Shown here piece after piece: positions 46,526 through 59,209 of a stretch of 64,000 nucleotides of DNA. The DNA is from Takakia lepidozioides. Its lineage: Eukaryota; Streptophyta; Takakiopsida; Takakiales; Takakiaceae. A program made the translations under genes and the position numbers. The notes under the pieces were generated by a model. That model saw only the letters and a list, made by a program, of their open reading frames with translations. It was not told the DNA's origin and ran no database searches. The stretch lies in the NCBI GenBank assembly GCA_030704615.1, contig CM060732.1:74567053-74631052 (forward strand). The letters run 5' to 3'. The first letter of the stretch is position 1. Every line of letters starts with the position of its first letter.

Positions 46526-49500
46526 ATGGGTAAGCAGGAGGCAAAAGAGAACCAGGAAATGGAGGAGCTGATCGCGAGGCTGAGGAAGCAATTGACAGAG
46601 TTAGGGCAGGTACATGTGCTGGCGGGGCTCTCTAGGGGCGAAGAGTGGCAGCGCCAAGCTCTCATCGACCAGCTCCGAAGCATTGATTTTTCTGTTTTCC
46701 AACACGCCTTGGTCGATGTCCTTCACACACTCCATTCTCCAAAACTGTGAGTGTGTATGTGGCTTTTCCTTTTTTTATGTGGGTTTTGCTCACCATGGAG
46801 ACCAACCCACTATTGTGGACTGTGGGGTGCATAATCATCCTTTCTTTGACGAGACCTTTCTGTCGGAAATGTCACGGGAGGTTTGATACAGGGGCAGGGA
46901 TTAGCTACATTGTGGCCTCGATTCGGCTATCCTTGTTGGTTGAGGAAAAAATTATCGAGAATGAATGTCAAGAGTTCAAGGACATCGTGGGGCTCATGAG
47001 TTTGTTAGACACTCCAGGCAGTTGTATATACGAATCATCTATGTCGCATTTCAGAACATCTTTGGTTTGTGATTGTCCGGTGCTCAATTCACTCTACGCA
47101 TCAGCTATCAATCTGAGTGAGCCATGCAGAGGAATATGCTTAGTTATGTATTCGAGAACGATTCCAGAGTTATAATCCTCTTGACAGCCTATGGGATAGA
47201 CTGTTCAAGTCTCTCATAAATAGTGGAGTACTATTGTCATCTCATCTTTTGCACGGTGTGGTCTTGTGCTTTGGATTTGAGGGAGATCAGCCCGATCAGG
47301 CATCCAGAGCCGCCTCCATCATTCCCCTGCTCACATTGGGAGAACTTTCAGCACTGGCTGGTGAATGCCAACAATGAGGTCGAGAAGAGCATGGCAGCTG
47401 TGGATAGAGACACTGCACGATGGTGGATGGAAGGACTCAAGCTTGTGGCAGATGGAAAGGTGGCGACATTGGTTCTTGCTGGGGGCCAAAGCACACGCCT
47501 TGGGCCGGGTGCCCCTCCTGTCAAAGGCATGCTAGAGCTAGGCCTCCCACAGCCCAAGTCGCTGTTCCAGCTACAAGCAGAGCGATTGTTTCTTGTTCAG
47601 GAGCTTGCTTCTGAAGTATGTATCCGAACACCTTAGTGTAGTCTGTAGATCTACCAGGAAAGTAGTTAAGGTGTGGCTAGACTTGTTGGATCGGCAAAAA
47701 TTGGCAGCCCTGTACTGTTCAACTGCTAAACCATTGGCTTCCTTGTCTCCCCAATCTAACTGGCAACACAAGTCCCCCATGGTGGTCATTCACACATCTG
47801 AGTGAATGTGTGGCCAATTTCAACACGTGGGAGTGCATCCTTGACGTTTCACATAGTAACCACTGGGGACCGTCACTGTGTTCTGCTAAAGCAATCTGGG
47901 CTGCCTTGGGGGCTCATCACCTTCTCTCCTGGTGAGAGTGCAGGCTCCCAAAAGGGGGCAATATCTGCATGGGGAAGAGGCTTGTTTTTATGCATCTCAG
48001 TCTCTTAACTCTCTCTCTCTCTCTACCAGCCCTTATGTTTGCGGATGACTTTGCAGGCATAGGGGAGACTCCAACCAATCTCCAGGAGTTGATTGATTGC
48101 GCGAAGAGATACTTTGATCTTTGGGGGCTAGAGGCTAATGTCAGCAAATGTGCAGTGGTAGCTTTCAACGACAGAGGAGAGGGAGGAAGTGATCTTAAGT
48201 GGCAGTGGGGTAGCCAAGAGATCCTGGTCCTCCCTTCCTACACTTACCTGGGCGTTGAGTTCTCCTCCAATTGTAATTGGGATGCACATATCCGGAAAGT
48301 TGTTCAAACTGGCAAGGGCAAAGCTCTGGGGCTCACTAAATTTTTTCACTGCAGAGGGGTCAACCCTGAGGTTAAGAAAACCATGCTTTGTCGCGTTATT
48401 AGACCTGCCTTGGAGTACGGATCTGCTATATGGGTTGATAACTCCAACCAGGCTAAGTCTCTAGAATCCATTCAAGTGGGGGTGCTTAAGGAGTGTATGT
48501 CAGCATGCTCCAAAACAGCCAATGTGGCTGTTCAGGGTGAGTTTGGCATTCCATCCTTAAGCTCCCGATGAGATGAATTCAAGGTCAGATGGTGGGGTCA
48601 GCTGCAACATATGCCCAACACCAGATATCCTAAGTTAATCGACTCTATATCTTGGAAACAGGACCGCCCTGTCAAACAGGCTAAGTCCTGGCAGAAGAGA
48701 GTAGAAGAGATCCTCAAGGACCTGGACCTGGATCCGCAAGTCTTGACCCTGCTGGATAAATCTGACTTAGAGGCTGTAGTGTCCTCAGCCATGTCTGTTG
48801 CCATGAGATTGTCTGATGAAAATGAAGTTAGGCAGAAAACTTCCCTGAACTTGTTTCCAGTCTGTGACATGGGGGAGGACATCTTGGATGACCTCAAGGG
48901 TCTACCCACTCTCGGCACTAGACTGAAATTTAAACTCAGGGCAGGAAGCCTACCTTTGAACAGCAAACAGAAGCAGAGAGGAAAGGGAGAGTGCAATTGC
49001 CCGTTGTGTGGGCAATCTGAAGACAGTATTCATTTTCTGATACACTCTCTGGGGTTCTCTCACCAAAGAGACGCTCTCTTCAAATCTATTAAGGGAATTG
49101 TGCCTGTACCCCCGTTTACCAACTTTGAAAGTCTCGAGGCTGAGCCAAAAGCCCAGGCCCTCCTGAGGCCTAGTTTTTGGGCAAATCACACAGAGCAGAT
49201 TGATTGTTGTGTGAAGGGATTTCTAGAGGATATCTGGAAAACCCGGATTAATTCTTTATATGGAGGTAAGTCTTACTACCAACGTCAGCCCCTGACAGAG
49301 GTAGGTTCTGTCCCTTTTGTTCCCGCTCAAACTGGGCGCGGGGTCAATGGCCACAAGGCTACGGCAAACAACATCTTATGAGTACAATCTCTTAGGGGCG
49401 TGAGGCCAAGAAAGCTGAACTCATTAGACTCCATTTTGCTGCATCATGATCACAGCCTCCATGTAAGATTTGGATAGACCACAGAGAAAGATGGGGAGAG

Positions 49501-51402
49501 GAACTGCAACTGGGATTTCTTATAAGAGCTCACCTGCTCAGCTGCTAGTAGATGTCTCGAGGGAATTTGGAAATGATGTGTATTCTGTATTGCCTTGAAA
49601 TATTTAGCTTTCTATCAGTTTTTATCGTATCCTTCCTCATTGTCAGATGGAATCATCTCAATTATATTGAATGCTCTGTGTTGAATTTATAACTGATTTG
49701 TCTGCTATTGCATGTTTCTGGTAGCTAGTCACTTTCTGGCAGTTTCCTAAGATGCCAGTCAGCTACTGAATTATTGACAAAATATCTCCAGGTTGCACCT
49801 CCAGGGGTGAAGCCTCGAATTCCATGGCTCATTATGACTAGCGATGCTACTGATTCACAGACCCGCACCTATTTCGAGGAGGCGGCCTTTTTTGGCCTTG
49901 ACAAGTCCCAGGCAATTCCTCTGCACTCTTCTGACGTTATGAAGTTTTTGGTTCAACAGTTCCATAAAATTTGCCTCCAGCAGCAACTAAGTGGAACGTA
50001 ATGGTGGGAGCAGATCTGGTTTGTGAAGCAAAGCAGTCTTCCATGTGTGGGCCTGGATATGACAGATAAGGGCCTCTCTATCCTCATGGAGACACCATGG
50101 AAGGTTGCCCTAGCACCTGCTGGCAATGGTGCCATTTTCTCTGATCTCCGCACCGCAGGGGTCGTGGAAAGGCTTGCTGGCGAAGGGGTACAATATGTTC
50201 AGGTTGCTACAAGCGATCTCCATTTGCAGTGTTTTGCTGTTGTGTGGGCATGCATGTATCCTCTCCTTCTCAATGTTAGTACTGCTGACATTTAAATTTC
50301 AGACCTGACCTGATCAATTGAGAATACAACATTGGTGCAGATGTATGCAGTTGACAATGCCCTGGTGAGGGTTGCAGACCCAGTGTTCTTTGGATTTGTG
50401 CATGAGCGCAAAGCAGATGTTGGTGTGAAAGTGGTGACTAAGACGTCTCCAGAGGAGTCAGTTGGTGTTGTTTGCCTTCAGTCAGATGGAGCGAATTCTC
50501 TTAATGGGGATTCTGACCTTAAAGGTGTTGACCCTGAGGTGGAAGAAAGTGATGCTGTAGGAGCTAAGGAGGAGTCCTGTCATACTGTACGGTATGGGGT
50601 TCTGGAGTACAGTGAGATGCCTGAAACGTTGCGGACAGCAAGGGAAGAAACTGAAGTGTTGGAAAGTGAAGGACAAGATGCTGTAGAGAGGCAGCTGTTT
50701 TTCCGGGCAGCTCATATTTGTATCAACATGTTTTCAGTGGAGTATCTGAAAAAGCTGACTGATTCCCAGTTTGAATTGGAGTTCCACCCAGCAGTGAAGC
50801 GCATACCATGTGTAATGGAAGAGTCAGGAAAGTGGGTGTCGGTGGTTCCCAACAAACCCAATGGGATTAAACTGGAGCGGTTTATCTTTGATGCCTTCAG
50901 ATACTGCGACACAGAGAAGGTGGGTTTCTGTTAAAAAAGCATATCGTGTCTCAAGAACCATCCCAACTATTTGCTCTTGCCAATAGTTTGTAAGTCTACG
51001 TGTCGAAGGGACAAAGCTTTGTCAAGGAACAATTTTCTACGTTACCTCTAAATCGCTTTTGGCCCTAGAGTGGGAAGTCACAATTTAATGAAAATGTCCC
51101 GAGTTTAAATTCTCTTAAAAGTACTTTGGACTTTGGCCTACCTGATCAGCTTCATTATTCTGGGCATGTAGGTGGCTTTGTTGGAGGTAGCTAGAGAGGA
51201 GGAGTTTGCACCTATCAAGAACGCTGTGGGCCCAGGTGTTCCTGACACTGCTGCAACCGCTCGCGATTTGATGCTGGCGCTCTACCATCGTGTTTCAACA
51301 GGTGGCCCTGACCAAGCAGACACTCTGTACCAGCAAAAACTGAGCAGATATTTATTGCTTCTGAAGGCTTATGTGGGAGGGCATTTAGGAGGAGTGGTCT
51401 AG
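46526..51402 (+). CDS. UAP1: UDP-N-acetylglucosamine pyrophosphorylase, copy 1 (6 exons)
   Basis: Exons 46526-46746, 47291-47615, 49792-49911, 50014-50202, 50341-50919 and 51172-51402 join in phase to 1665 bases (554 residues). The enzyme makes UDP-GlcNAc and PPi from UTP and GlcNAc-1-P in the cytosol, for glycoproteins and other glycans. Motifs: nucleotide loop [10 protein letters not shown] (family norm GGQGTRLG), [43 protein letters not shown] (norm GNGG), [41 protein letters not shown] and EEEFAPIKN. Intron 3 needs a GC donor (CAG|GCAATT); intron 2 contains LINE-B6. An alternative in-frame start lies at 46445. Exon 5 has an acidic insert (about 50505-50690) also present in copy 2. It may be a divergent family member, since the loop Gly is Ser in both copies. 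Confidence 0.9.
47930..48028 (+). repeat. LINE-A-like tail ending in (CT)n, fused to LINE-B6
   Basis: A diverged tail (AAAGGGGGCAATATCTGCA, GGGGAAGAGGCTTG, TCTCAGTCTC then CTCTCTCTCT) directly precedes the 5' truncation point of LINE-B6, in intron 2 of UAP copy 1. Confidence 0.55.
48029..49393 (+). mobile_element. LINE-B copy B6 (RT to 3' end)
   Basis: Starts in RT block C ([12 protein letters not shown]) and runs through [43 protein letters not shown] and the 3' end TTATGAGTACAATCTCTT. One stop (TGA at about 48569) where B3 has an Arg codon. Very close to B3 in sequence. It is in sense orientation within intron 2 of UAP copy 1. Confidence 0.9.
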
Positions 51403-52464
51403 ATCATTGAATTGGTTCATGGTTTTAGTTGCACATTGACTCTTCACTTTTTTTTGTGACTATAGCTGGCTCAAGACCTCTTACGTAGATGAGTATCAGT
51501 GTCTGGTAGAGACTATGATACAGTCATGAAGCCATTATGTCGTGCATTTTGCGAGTCACTCTGTTACTTCACAGGTTGGGTACACCTTACACAGGGAACA
51601 CCATCTTCAATGTGCTAGTTCTCAGAAGGGGGCAAGAATGTCCACATAGCAGGAACTGGGCATATCAGTATGATAGGAGGATCCTTTGATGATTAGGGCT
51701 GCAGCATAATCCCCCGTCTCATGGTAAGATTGCACCCTCTCAGCAGCTAGCAATCCTTGCCCTACACAGTCTTGCACCGGACACTATCAATGCCAAAGAT
51801 AATTTCAACAGTGGCAAAACCTTGATGCATGCACTGAGAAAAGGAATCGCATTTGTTGTCATACCTATCCCAAACCTTCAAGGCCCCCCCACCAGCAGGG
51901 GTGAATCAAGGGTTTTTTTCCTCCCCTCCCATGTATTCCATCATTCATGTTTAGTGGCTACATCTTGCCATCCTATGTGCCCAGTTCCTTGTACCAACCA
52001 TCTCTAGAAAAACCCAAATATCTCAACCTTCAGGAAGGCATGAAATGATGGAGATTTGTTTGGAGAGCACTCTACCACACACACCTGCTCCAGACCTTCC
52101 GGCACAGCTCTCCATGCCACTCTCAAAACTAATTGCCAAGAGCCTTCCTGGTGGATGCCATATGTTTGTTTCAGATCAAGTGCCGGCATAAACTGTCCAA
52201 ACAAAAGCCAGAATTGTCACTACTGAATGCAGACTCTACCCACCACAACACACCCCTTCACCTCTGGGGCACATCGCCACCAGAGCTATAACTACGTTTC
52301 AACAGATCTGTACAGTGATAACTTGGACCTCTCTTTTGTTGAGGCAGAAACATCTGCTGCTCAACATGAACTCTTTGTACCACCACAATATGTATGAATT
52401 AAACTATAAATACACAATTTCTATTGCTATATATAATATTTTCACCCAAGTTCCTCCAGCAGCT
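51403..52464. other. Intergenic, no gene recognised
   Basis: Region between UAP copy 1 and the tRNA gene. Likely includes the UAP 3' UTR. No coding similarity. Confidence 0.55.
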
Positions 52465-52546
52465 GACAACTTGGCCGAGTGGTTAAGGCGACAGACTCGA
52501 AATCTGTTGGGCTCTGCCCGCGCAGGTTCAAATCCTGCAGTTGTCG
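52465..52546 (+). tRNA. tRNA-Ser(CGA)
   Basis: 82 bases without CCA. Acceptor stem GACAACT pairs with AGTTGTC, followed by discriminator G. The D-arm contains GGCCGAGTGGTTAAGGC, typical of eukaryotic tRNA-Ser; the anticodon stem CAGA/TCTG encloses CTCGAAA with anticodon CGA; a long variable arm (GGGCTCTGCCC) and the T-arm GGTTCAAATCC follow. No intron. Confidence 0.96.
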
Positions 52547-54240
52547 CTGTCGTTTTCAAGGATGATCTTTTGCCTTATAACCAATATTACATCCAAAAGT
52601 AATAATTACTAAATCTAATTCAGGAACAGCACAAACAGTCACGTTTCCCTTTTTCTATGCAAAAACAAAAAAAAAAGAAAAAAGGTGCCGAGGGGTGAAA
52701 TAACGCAGGCTTAGCAGAATAGTGAGTCAACGGCTTCGTTAGTGAAATTTCTTACTGACGTCGAGACTAAACGAATGGATTAATAAGGAACTACGGCAGG
52801 TTAGTGAAGAGGTTAGTGGGATGATCCCGAGGCGCATGCTGTCACGTCATGCGAGAGAAATGATGTCGCTGCATGTGCGGCGCCATGAAGGCATTCCCAT
52901 CATGGCCCCACAATGTGCCACATCGGTGGGGGCCCCACCGCCCATTTAACTAGGGTTAGTCTGGTTCACTTTTGGACGAACAGAGAAGATACGGATGAAA
53001 CACCCCTGATAGGGACGTACACGTACGTTATATGGGCCCAGATATACGAGTACGTTCCTTAAATACTCGTACACTCGCGGCAATCGCAGTCTGAAGGGTA
53101 CTACTGCACGTCGTCGTTGATGACTGTGGCTTTCGAGCGACGATCGGGGCAAGGATTTGCAGCGCACAGAGCTTTCGATCTGGCGGGGCCCCACCACAAT
53201 CTGACCTTGTCTCGTCTTTCTGGTGCCCTGCCCATCTCTCTGCTCTGTTTGTGTTCCGCTGCAGTCTAGAAATTGTATTTTGTGTTATAAATTTGATGTT
53301 TTCTTCTCCTGTTCTGTTTCAGTCCGTGTGAGTCTTGTCGTGATTGCGCTTGGATGAGCTTGGACTTGTTGGACATCTGTTGTTGTAAGGAGCTTTGCTT
53401 CAGGCTAGATTTCCCTTCCAATTATACCTTTCTGGTTTGTCTGTCGGGAATGTCTGAAGGGCGGTGGGCGGTGTTGGTGTTGTGTTTACCTGGAATGTCA
53501 CTTGTTGTTGGCAGCTATGGCCAACAGTGCTGTGGTTGTTTTCGATGTATAATGTACTAGTTTCTGAGATTGTGTGAGTTGACCTTGGGTTGCTGAGTTG
53601 GCCCGGTAGTTGACCCATTCTTGATCGAGATCATGTAGGAAGGTAGTCAGGGAATCCTCAGCTTGAGATCCGAATTAGTGGTGAGGTCTTGTTTCGCAGA
53701 CAGAGGTTTTGTCTTACTAGCACGATCGACAGGATACTACCTCTTTTCGAATTGCTAGAAAGCCGTGTACCTGATTCTGCCAATGCACGCGGAGTCGTCC
53801 ATTCGAGGGGTTTGGGTTGCTCCAACCTACTCTTGGCGTTGGCTAGAGGAGTTGAGATTGAGAAGAAAGAGGCCGATAGAGGAGAGTTTCGGAGAGAACA
53901 TAGGGGGGCAATTCATTGCTAGCAGATTCGTTGGTACCACTATATGGCGGCATATTCTCGGGTTTGGGAGATGACAGATAGACATTCACTGTTTGGGGAT
54001 CTGAAACCAGCACTTTTACTTGGTTGATCTTCCCCGTGATTTAATCTAGAGTAGTTTCACAAGACAATCCACTGGAAATAAATTTGCTTACCAGTACGAT
54101 GAGATTGTAGGCGTCAGTTCGTGAATTTTGAGATTCAAAGTGAAAAATTTTGTTCCGTTTGTAATCGTTAAGTCGGCTCCTCTGAGTCTTCAGTGTAAAT
54201 ACTCCTCTACGTGAGGTAGATTTAGATTGAACTTTTGGTA
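52547..54240. other. Intergenic and 5' leader of the STICHEL-like gene
   Basis: No coding gene seen. An ACGTACACGTACGT stretch at 53015-53028 provides several ACGT cores, a common plant bZIP-type site. The part nearer 54240 may include 5' UTR exons, which cannot be placed from sequence alone. Confidence 0.5.
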
Positions 54241-57200
54241 ATGACCGATGTCCACCACAGCACAAGAGCTCCTCGGAACATCAATTCTAGTTTTTGTCTT
54301 AAGAGACGAGCGCACCTTCAAGACCACGTACATCTCACTAACTGTATTCATCTTAAGAACCACGTGCACCTGCAGAAGCACACTCTGATGTTAGAGGCGA
54401 GGAGGGCCCCTCAACTCCCCCTAATGAGGGAGTTGACAGCATTGGGGAAAGCGCGGTCTCTCCGTGATCCATCAACCAGTTCGTCTTTGAGCTCGGCCTC
54501 TGTAGGAAGTCCAGTGGGGAGAGTGGACAATACAGATGGTGGGGTAGACAGGGATGATGCACATCAATGGGCAGCATTGGAAGGTGAAATAAGAAAACAT
54601 TTGAGGAGATCCAAGATCCAAGAAGAGCCAATGTCGATCAAGGAAGGTGATTGGAGAGAGAGGGCCAGTAATGGAAGGAATGGAAGGGGCAGATTGGAGG
54701 ACGTTACTCGGTATGGTGAAAGGAACGGAGAGGGGAAAGTAAATTTGAAGGGGGTTAGTGTGAATGGAGGTTCAAGAGGGAAAAAAAATAGGGATGTCAA
54801 CCTCAGGCAATCTAAGGAATCCATGACTTACTCAGGGGATCGTGACCTAGAAGTTGGTGAAGATGCTAGGATAGTAGAATTGAGAGGTCAAGGGACAAGG
54901 ACACACACTGGACATGGGCGGACACCACTAGGTGATCCACCTGTCAGAGATGTGAATCAAGGAAGAGACAAAGCTCGGGAGAACATGAGAGCATATTCCA
55001 TGGATTTCAGGGGAGGTGGAAAAGGTGGAAAGAGGGAAGAGGTGAAGAAGGATGATTCTTTCAGACCCGAGGAACGATGGCAAGGGGATGCTGCAAGGAG
55101 AGAAGAAATTGCAAGACGCGTGATCTGTGAGAGCAATGCTTCCATGGCTTCTCCTCTCTCATACTTGACTTTTGGATCAAACCGCACCCATCGGCATTCA
55201 TTTTCCTCGTTTCGTGCCAGGGAACACAATGATGAGGCTGCAGGGAGTTTATTCCGGAGTGAGGATGGAGAGCTAAGTCCGATGACAAGAGATATCATAC
55301 AACCATTATCCTCTCATTTAGAATCGCCATTAATGATCAGAGACTCAATCAAGCCTGGAGATCAGAGGAGACGGAGACTCAAAGAGGGCTTAAACTTGCC
55401 AGTGGGTTTGCATACCCGGGCACGCCGGCTCCGTGGTCAAAGGTCCACTCGATCTCCCGGCTATTGGGAGGCCCCACTTCTAAAGGTGGACGACGGACTT
55501 GAAGTATCAGAACCACCCAAACAACGTTGTGGAATTCCTTGGGATTGGTCGCGAGTCCACAAATACACAGGTAGAAACTGTCTGCATCTAGCAGCCAAAG
55601 GCCTTCCTTGTGCATTTCCAGAGAGAACAAAGAGGAAAGGGGAGTCTAAGCAAGTTTGGGAAAATGGGTCTTTCTCAAAATCACACCTCGACTTGGCGGT
55701 TGTAGGTACAATTACTGTAGACCAGTCTATCTCTTCCTTTGATGCAGATTCAAATGCTCTTCCTCTTCTCACAGGGGCCGAGGACTCTCAGGACAGTGAC
55801 GCTCGTGGTTTCCTTTCAGAAAGTGACAGCAACGCACCACGAGGAAGGGATGGAGGACCTGGGGACAATTTGCAAAGGTCTTCCCAAGCATTGATACACT
55901 TGCACGGAGTAGTGGCAGAGGATGGAGATCTTCATCAAAGCTTGAGTCAGAAGTACCGACCCAAGTCCTTCACGGATCTCGTGGGTCAAACTATGGTGGT
56001 GAAATCCCTTGAAACAGCTGTTACAAAGGGAAAAGTTGCACCTGTGTGTCTCTTCATGGGGCCTCGTGGCACAGGGAAAAAAACTGCTGCGAGGATCTTT
56101 GCAGCAGCACTGAATTGCCTGTCCACAGCACCAGATCGTCGTCCATGTGGACTTTGCCGGGAATGTGCAACCCTCACCCTAAAGAGGAACCCGGATGTGA
56201 CATATATTGATGCTACACGCAACAGAGAGCTAGAAAGCCTACGAGTCTTGCTGGGCAACATGGCCTTGGCCCCCTGCCGCTCACGGTACAAGGTTGTCAT
56301 CGTCAAGGGGTGTGAGTGCCTTAGTCCTGAAGTCTGGAATGCATTTCTGAATTGTTTGGAGGAGCCTCCCAGGAATGTGGTGTTCATTCTCATTACAACC
56401 AATCCCGAGCGTCTGCCTCTAACAGCTACGTCCAGGTAACTCACATTACAACTAATAAACTGCTGGGTTATCATCTCTGACCTTAGCTGGGAGTGGTTTG
56501 TTGGTTCTCCTTATTGCAGGGTGGATAAGCTGTGGCCAAGTCTGGCGGCTTTGAGGAGTTTACTTTGGCAGCCTTTCTTCTAATAGCAACTCATGCCTTT
56601 GTTAATATAGTTGGACCCTGTTTGACATGCAGACTGTATCGGAGGGAAGAGAGACAACCCACTTGAAATGTTCTCTTTGTTGTTTACTATTCTTTGTCAA
56701 GCCAATGACACATCACATATGTTTGTGTGTCCCTGCCCCTACATGGAACTGGTACCTTTTTTACACTCTTCTATAAAAATGCAAACATGTGCATGATTGA
56801 GTGGTCTGCTCAGGTGCCAGAAGTTCCCTTTTTGCAAAGTGAAGGAGGCAGAAATTGTGGGCCGGCTCCAGATGCTTGCTGCCAAGGAGGACCTGGAGGT
56901 GGATGAGGCAGCGCTGTCATTGATTGCCTCAAGAGCAAATGGGTCCCTCCAAGATGCAGAGACAACGTTGGATCAGCTGAGCCTTTTGGACAGAAAAATT
57001 TCTTTGACCATGGTGCAGGAACTTGTAAGTTAGTTTCTCTTTCCTAAAGTATCAATTTTAACAATGCTTGGGATTCGAACTCTTCATGTATTGTCCCATT
57101 TGATTCAGATTACGGCATCAAACTTGGAAGAAGTAACCCAGCTTGAAATTTACTTTAATGACTTCTCCTTTGCAGGTGGGGCTTATCCCCGACACCAAGT

Positions 57201-59209
57201 TACTGGATTTGCTCGACTTTGCACTTTCAGCAGACACGGTGAACACTGTAAGATCCATGCGAGAACTTTTGGACTCCGGTGTGGAGCCCTTATCTTTGGT
57301 TTCACAGCTAGCCTGTCTGATCACAAATATTCTAGCTGGGAGTTTTGATGTACTCAAGGAGACGCGCAAGAAGAGTTTTTTCAAGAGAAATATCTGTAAG
57401 TGTCTGATGTGTCTGTCTCCTTGTGCCTCTGAACACACTTTTCCTTCTACTAGAGAAAGTTGTAAGGCCTCCACCTGCACTTCTCTATCTCGCTCCCCAA
57501 GGAAAAAGACAACTGGACGGTGAAAATGGGTATGATAAAGAGGGATACCAGAAAAAGATGTTGCAACTTTGTAAAGTGACATGCCAGATTGAATGTTTGC
57601 AGCATCAGGCAATCATCTTCTTCATGCAGATTCGTTTTAGTATTTGTCACAAGATTAAAAAGTGTCAATTGCTGCACTGTTTTTGCAGCAATGAAGGAAG
57701 AACAGCAACGGCTCCGTCAAGCATTGAAGGTCTTGTCAGATGCAGAGAAGCAGTTACGGGTGGCAAGTGACCGACCTACATGGCTAACAGCTGCACTTCT
57801 GCAGTTTGCCCCTGACCGTTCGTTTTTGCCCTCCTCTGTGGACACAAGTATGGTACAAAGCCCCATTGCATTTGACACAATCGAGGAAGTGACAGCAGTA
57901 GAGGCTGACGCTTCCAAAAGAACCTCAACTTTCAAAGAGCAGATTCAAATCCCGCACAAGTATCAACATAAACAATGGGAAGGCCCAGGACTGGGGCGCA
58001 CTCTTGCTGCCTATCTTGAGAGCCGGAAGAAGGGTTTTTCCTCAGGTATCCAATCGGAAGCAAAAGTGCACCCTGCTGAGTCACCACTGGATGCTGACAT
58101 CGGACATGGGGAGGGTAGATTGGAGAAGGCTGTGAGGGCTGCCCCTATAGATGCCACGGCAACTGTAGATGCATCCACTTCAGCAGGCTCCTATAATTTT
58201 CAGATTCATGGTCATCATAACCTGGAGGATGTTTGGGTCAAGGTCCTACAACGGTGCACTTCCAATGCTTTGAAGCAGATGCTGCAGTCTCAAGGAAGAC
58301 TGATTGCTCTCACTGTGGCTGAAGGTAGTCTCCTATCTCTCTTCTCTGTTTTTCCACTTCTTTTCAAACGAGACAACCCACGTCGCTCACCATCAAATCC
58401 ATGACTTTTTAGGTTGTCATTTGGGTCTCGGTCCTAATCAGAGCTATGGGTAGTGTGGATCAGATGACAGCTATGTGGTTGCCCACATGGAATTTCGGAA
58501 CCCAGAGCACAAGTCAATCGCAGAGAGATTACGAAGCAGCATTTGTCATTATTTTCAACTGGCCCTTAGTTGTCCTGTTGAGCTCAAGATCAGCAGGGCT
58601 TACCTTCAGGACAATGCCATTGAGGAGTACAGCATCTCTCAGAGTCAAGCATATGTGGGGAAATCACAGGCAGGCCCATCCAGTAGCCGGCAAAGAAAGG
58701 GCAAACTGAAAGGTGCTGGCCTCCATGGATTCACTCCTGATGCTATGGATGTGGATGGAGCTCCTGTACACACTCACCGGCAATCAAAATCCTCAAAGAC
58801 TCAGCGAAAGCTAGAACAGATGGAACATACTCCTGTTTTTGGAGAAATTGTTCATCACCAGGGCTCGGAGATAGGTAGTTTCCGTGGAGCTGATTCCCTC
58901 AGCCAGAAGTCATGGTCTGCCCTTCATAGTGCGAGAAGTGGGGAGATGATTAAGGGGGAGGGACGTCAATCTGATAACACCTGGGCAAATACAGCCCCAC
59001 AACATTCTAGCTGGGTTTCTCAGGATGTGCATCCAATTCCGACTGGACATAAACCGGGTAGGAGAGTGTCGCTAAAGACAATGATGGATGAGCCACAACA
59101 GAGACTGAATGAGGACCACATTCACAGGGCCAAGCCGGGGAAATGGAAAAATGTGAAGTTCAAGGACAGCAATCACCTCAGCTCCCGTAATGAGCAAGAA
59201 AATATGTAA
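54241..59209 (+). CDS. STICHEL-like protein (clamp-loader-like, DnaX homology)
   Basis: Exons 54241-56435, 56814-57024, 57176-57395, 57689-58324 and 58464-59209 join in phase to 4008 bases (1335 residues). The ATG at 54241 gives an N-terminus like STICHEL-like proteins (HVHLTNCIHLKNHVH, LMRELTALGKARSLRDPS). From residue about 570: YRPKSFTDLVGQ, Walker A GPRGTGKKTA (about 607), zinc-type Cys cluster CGLCREC, NAFLNCLEEPPRNVVFILITT, sensor SRCQKFPF, then ANGSLQDAETTLDQLSLL, VGLIPDTKLLDLLDFALSAD and EKQLRVASDRPTWLTAALLQ. This is the DNA polymerase III gamma/tau-like region; Arabidopsis STICHEL controls trichome branching. The Walker B position reads VVIVKGCECLS, lacking the usual Asp-Glu. Exon 5 ends either at the TAA at 59207-59209 or by a GTAAGT donor at 59206 into a further exon, possibly at about 59876. 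Confidence 0.88.

Noticed and set aside
49912-49934. GT donor at 49935 for UAP intron 3
   Set aside because: Would add 23 bases and shift the frame of exon 4.
58446-58709. Alternative reading of STICHEL-like exon 5 from acceptor at 58471
   Set aside because: It does not keep phase; the acceptor at 58464 restores the frame of the following 240 residues.
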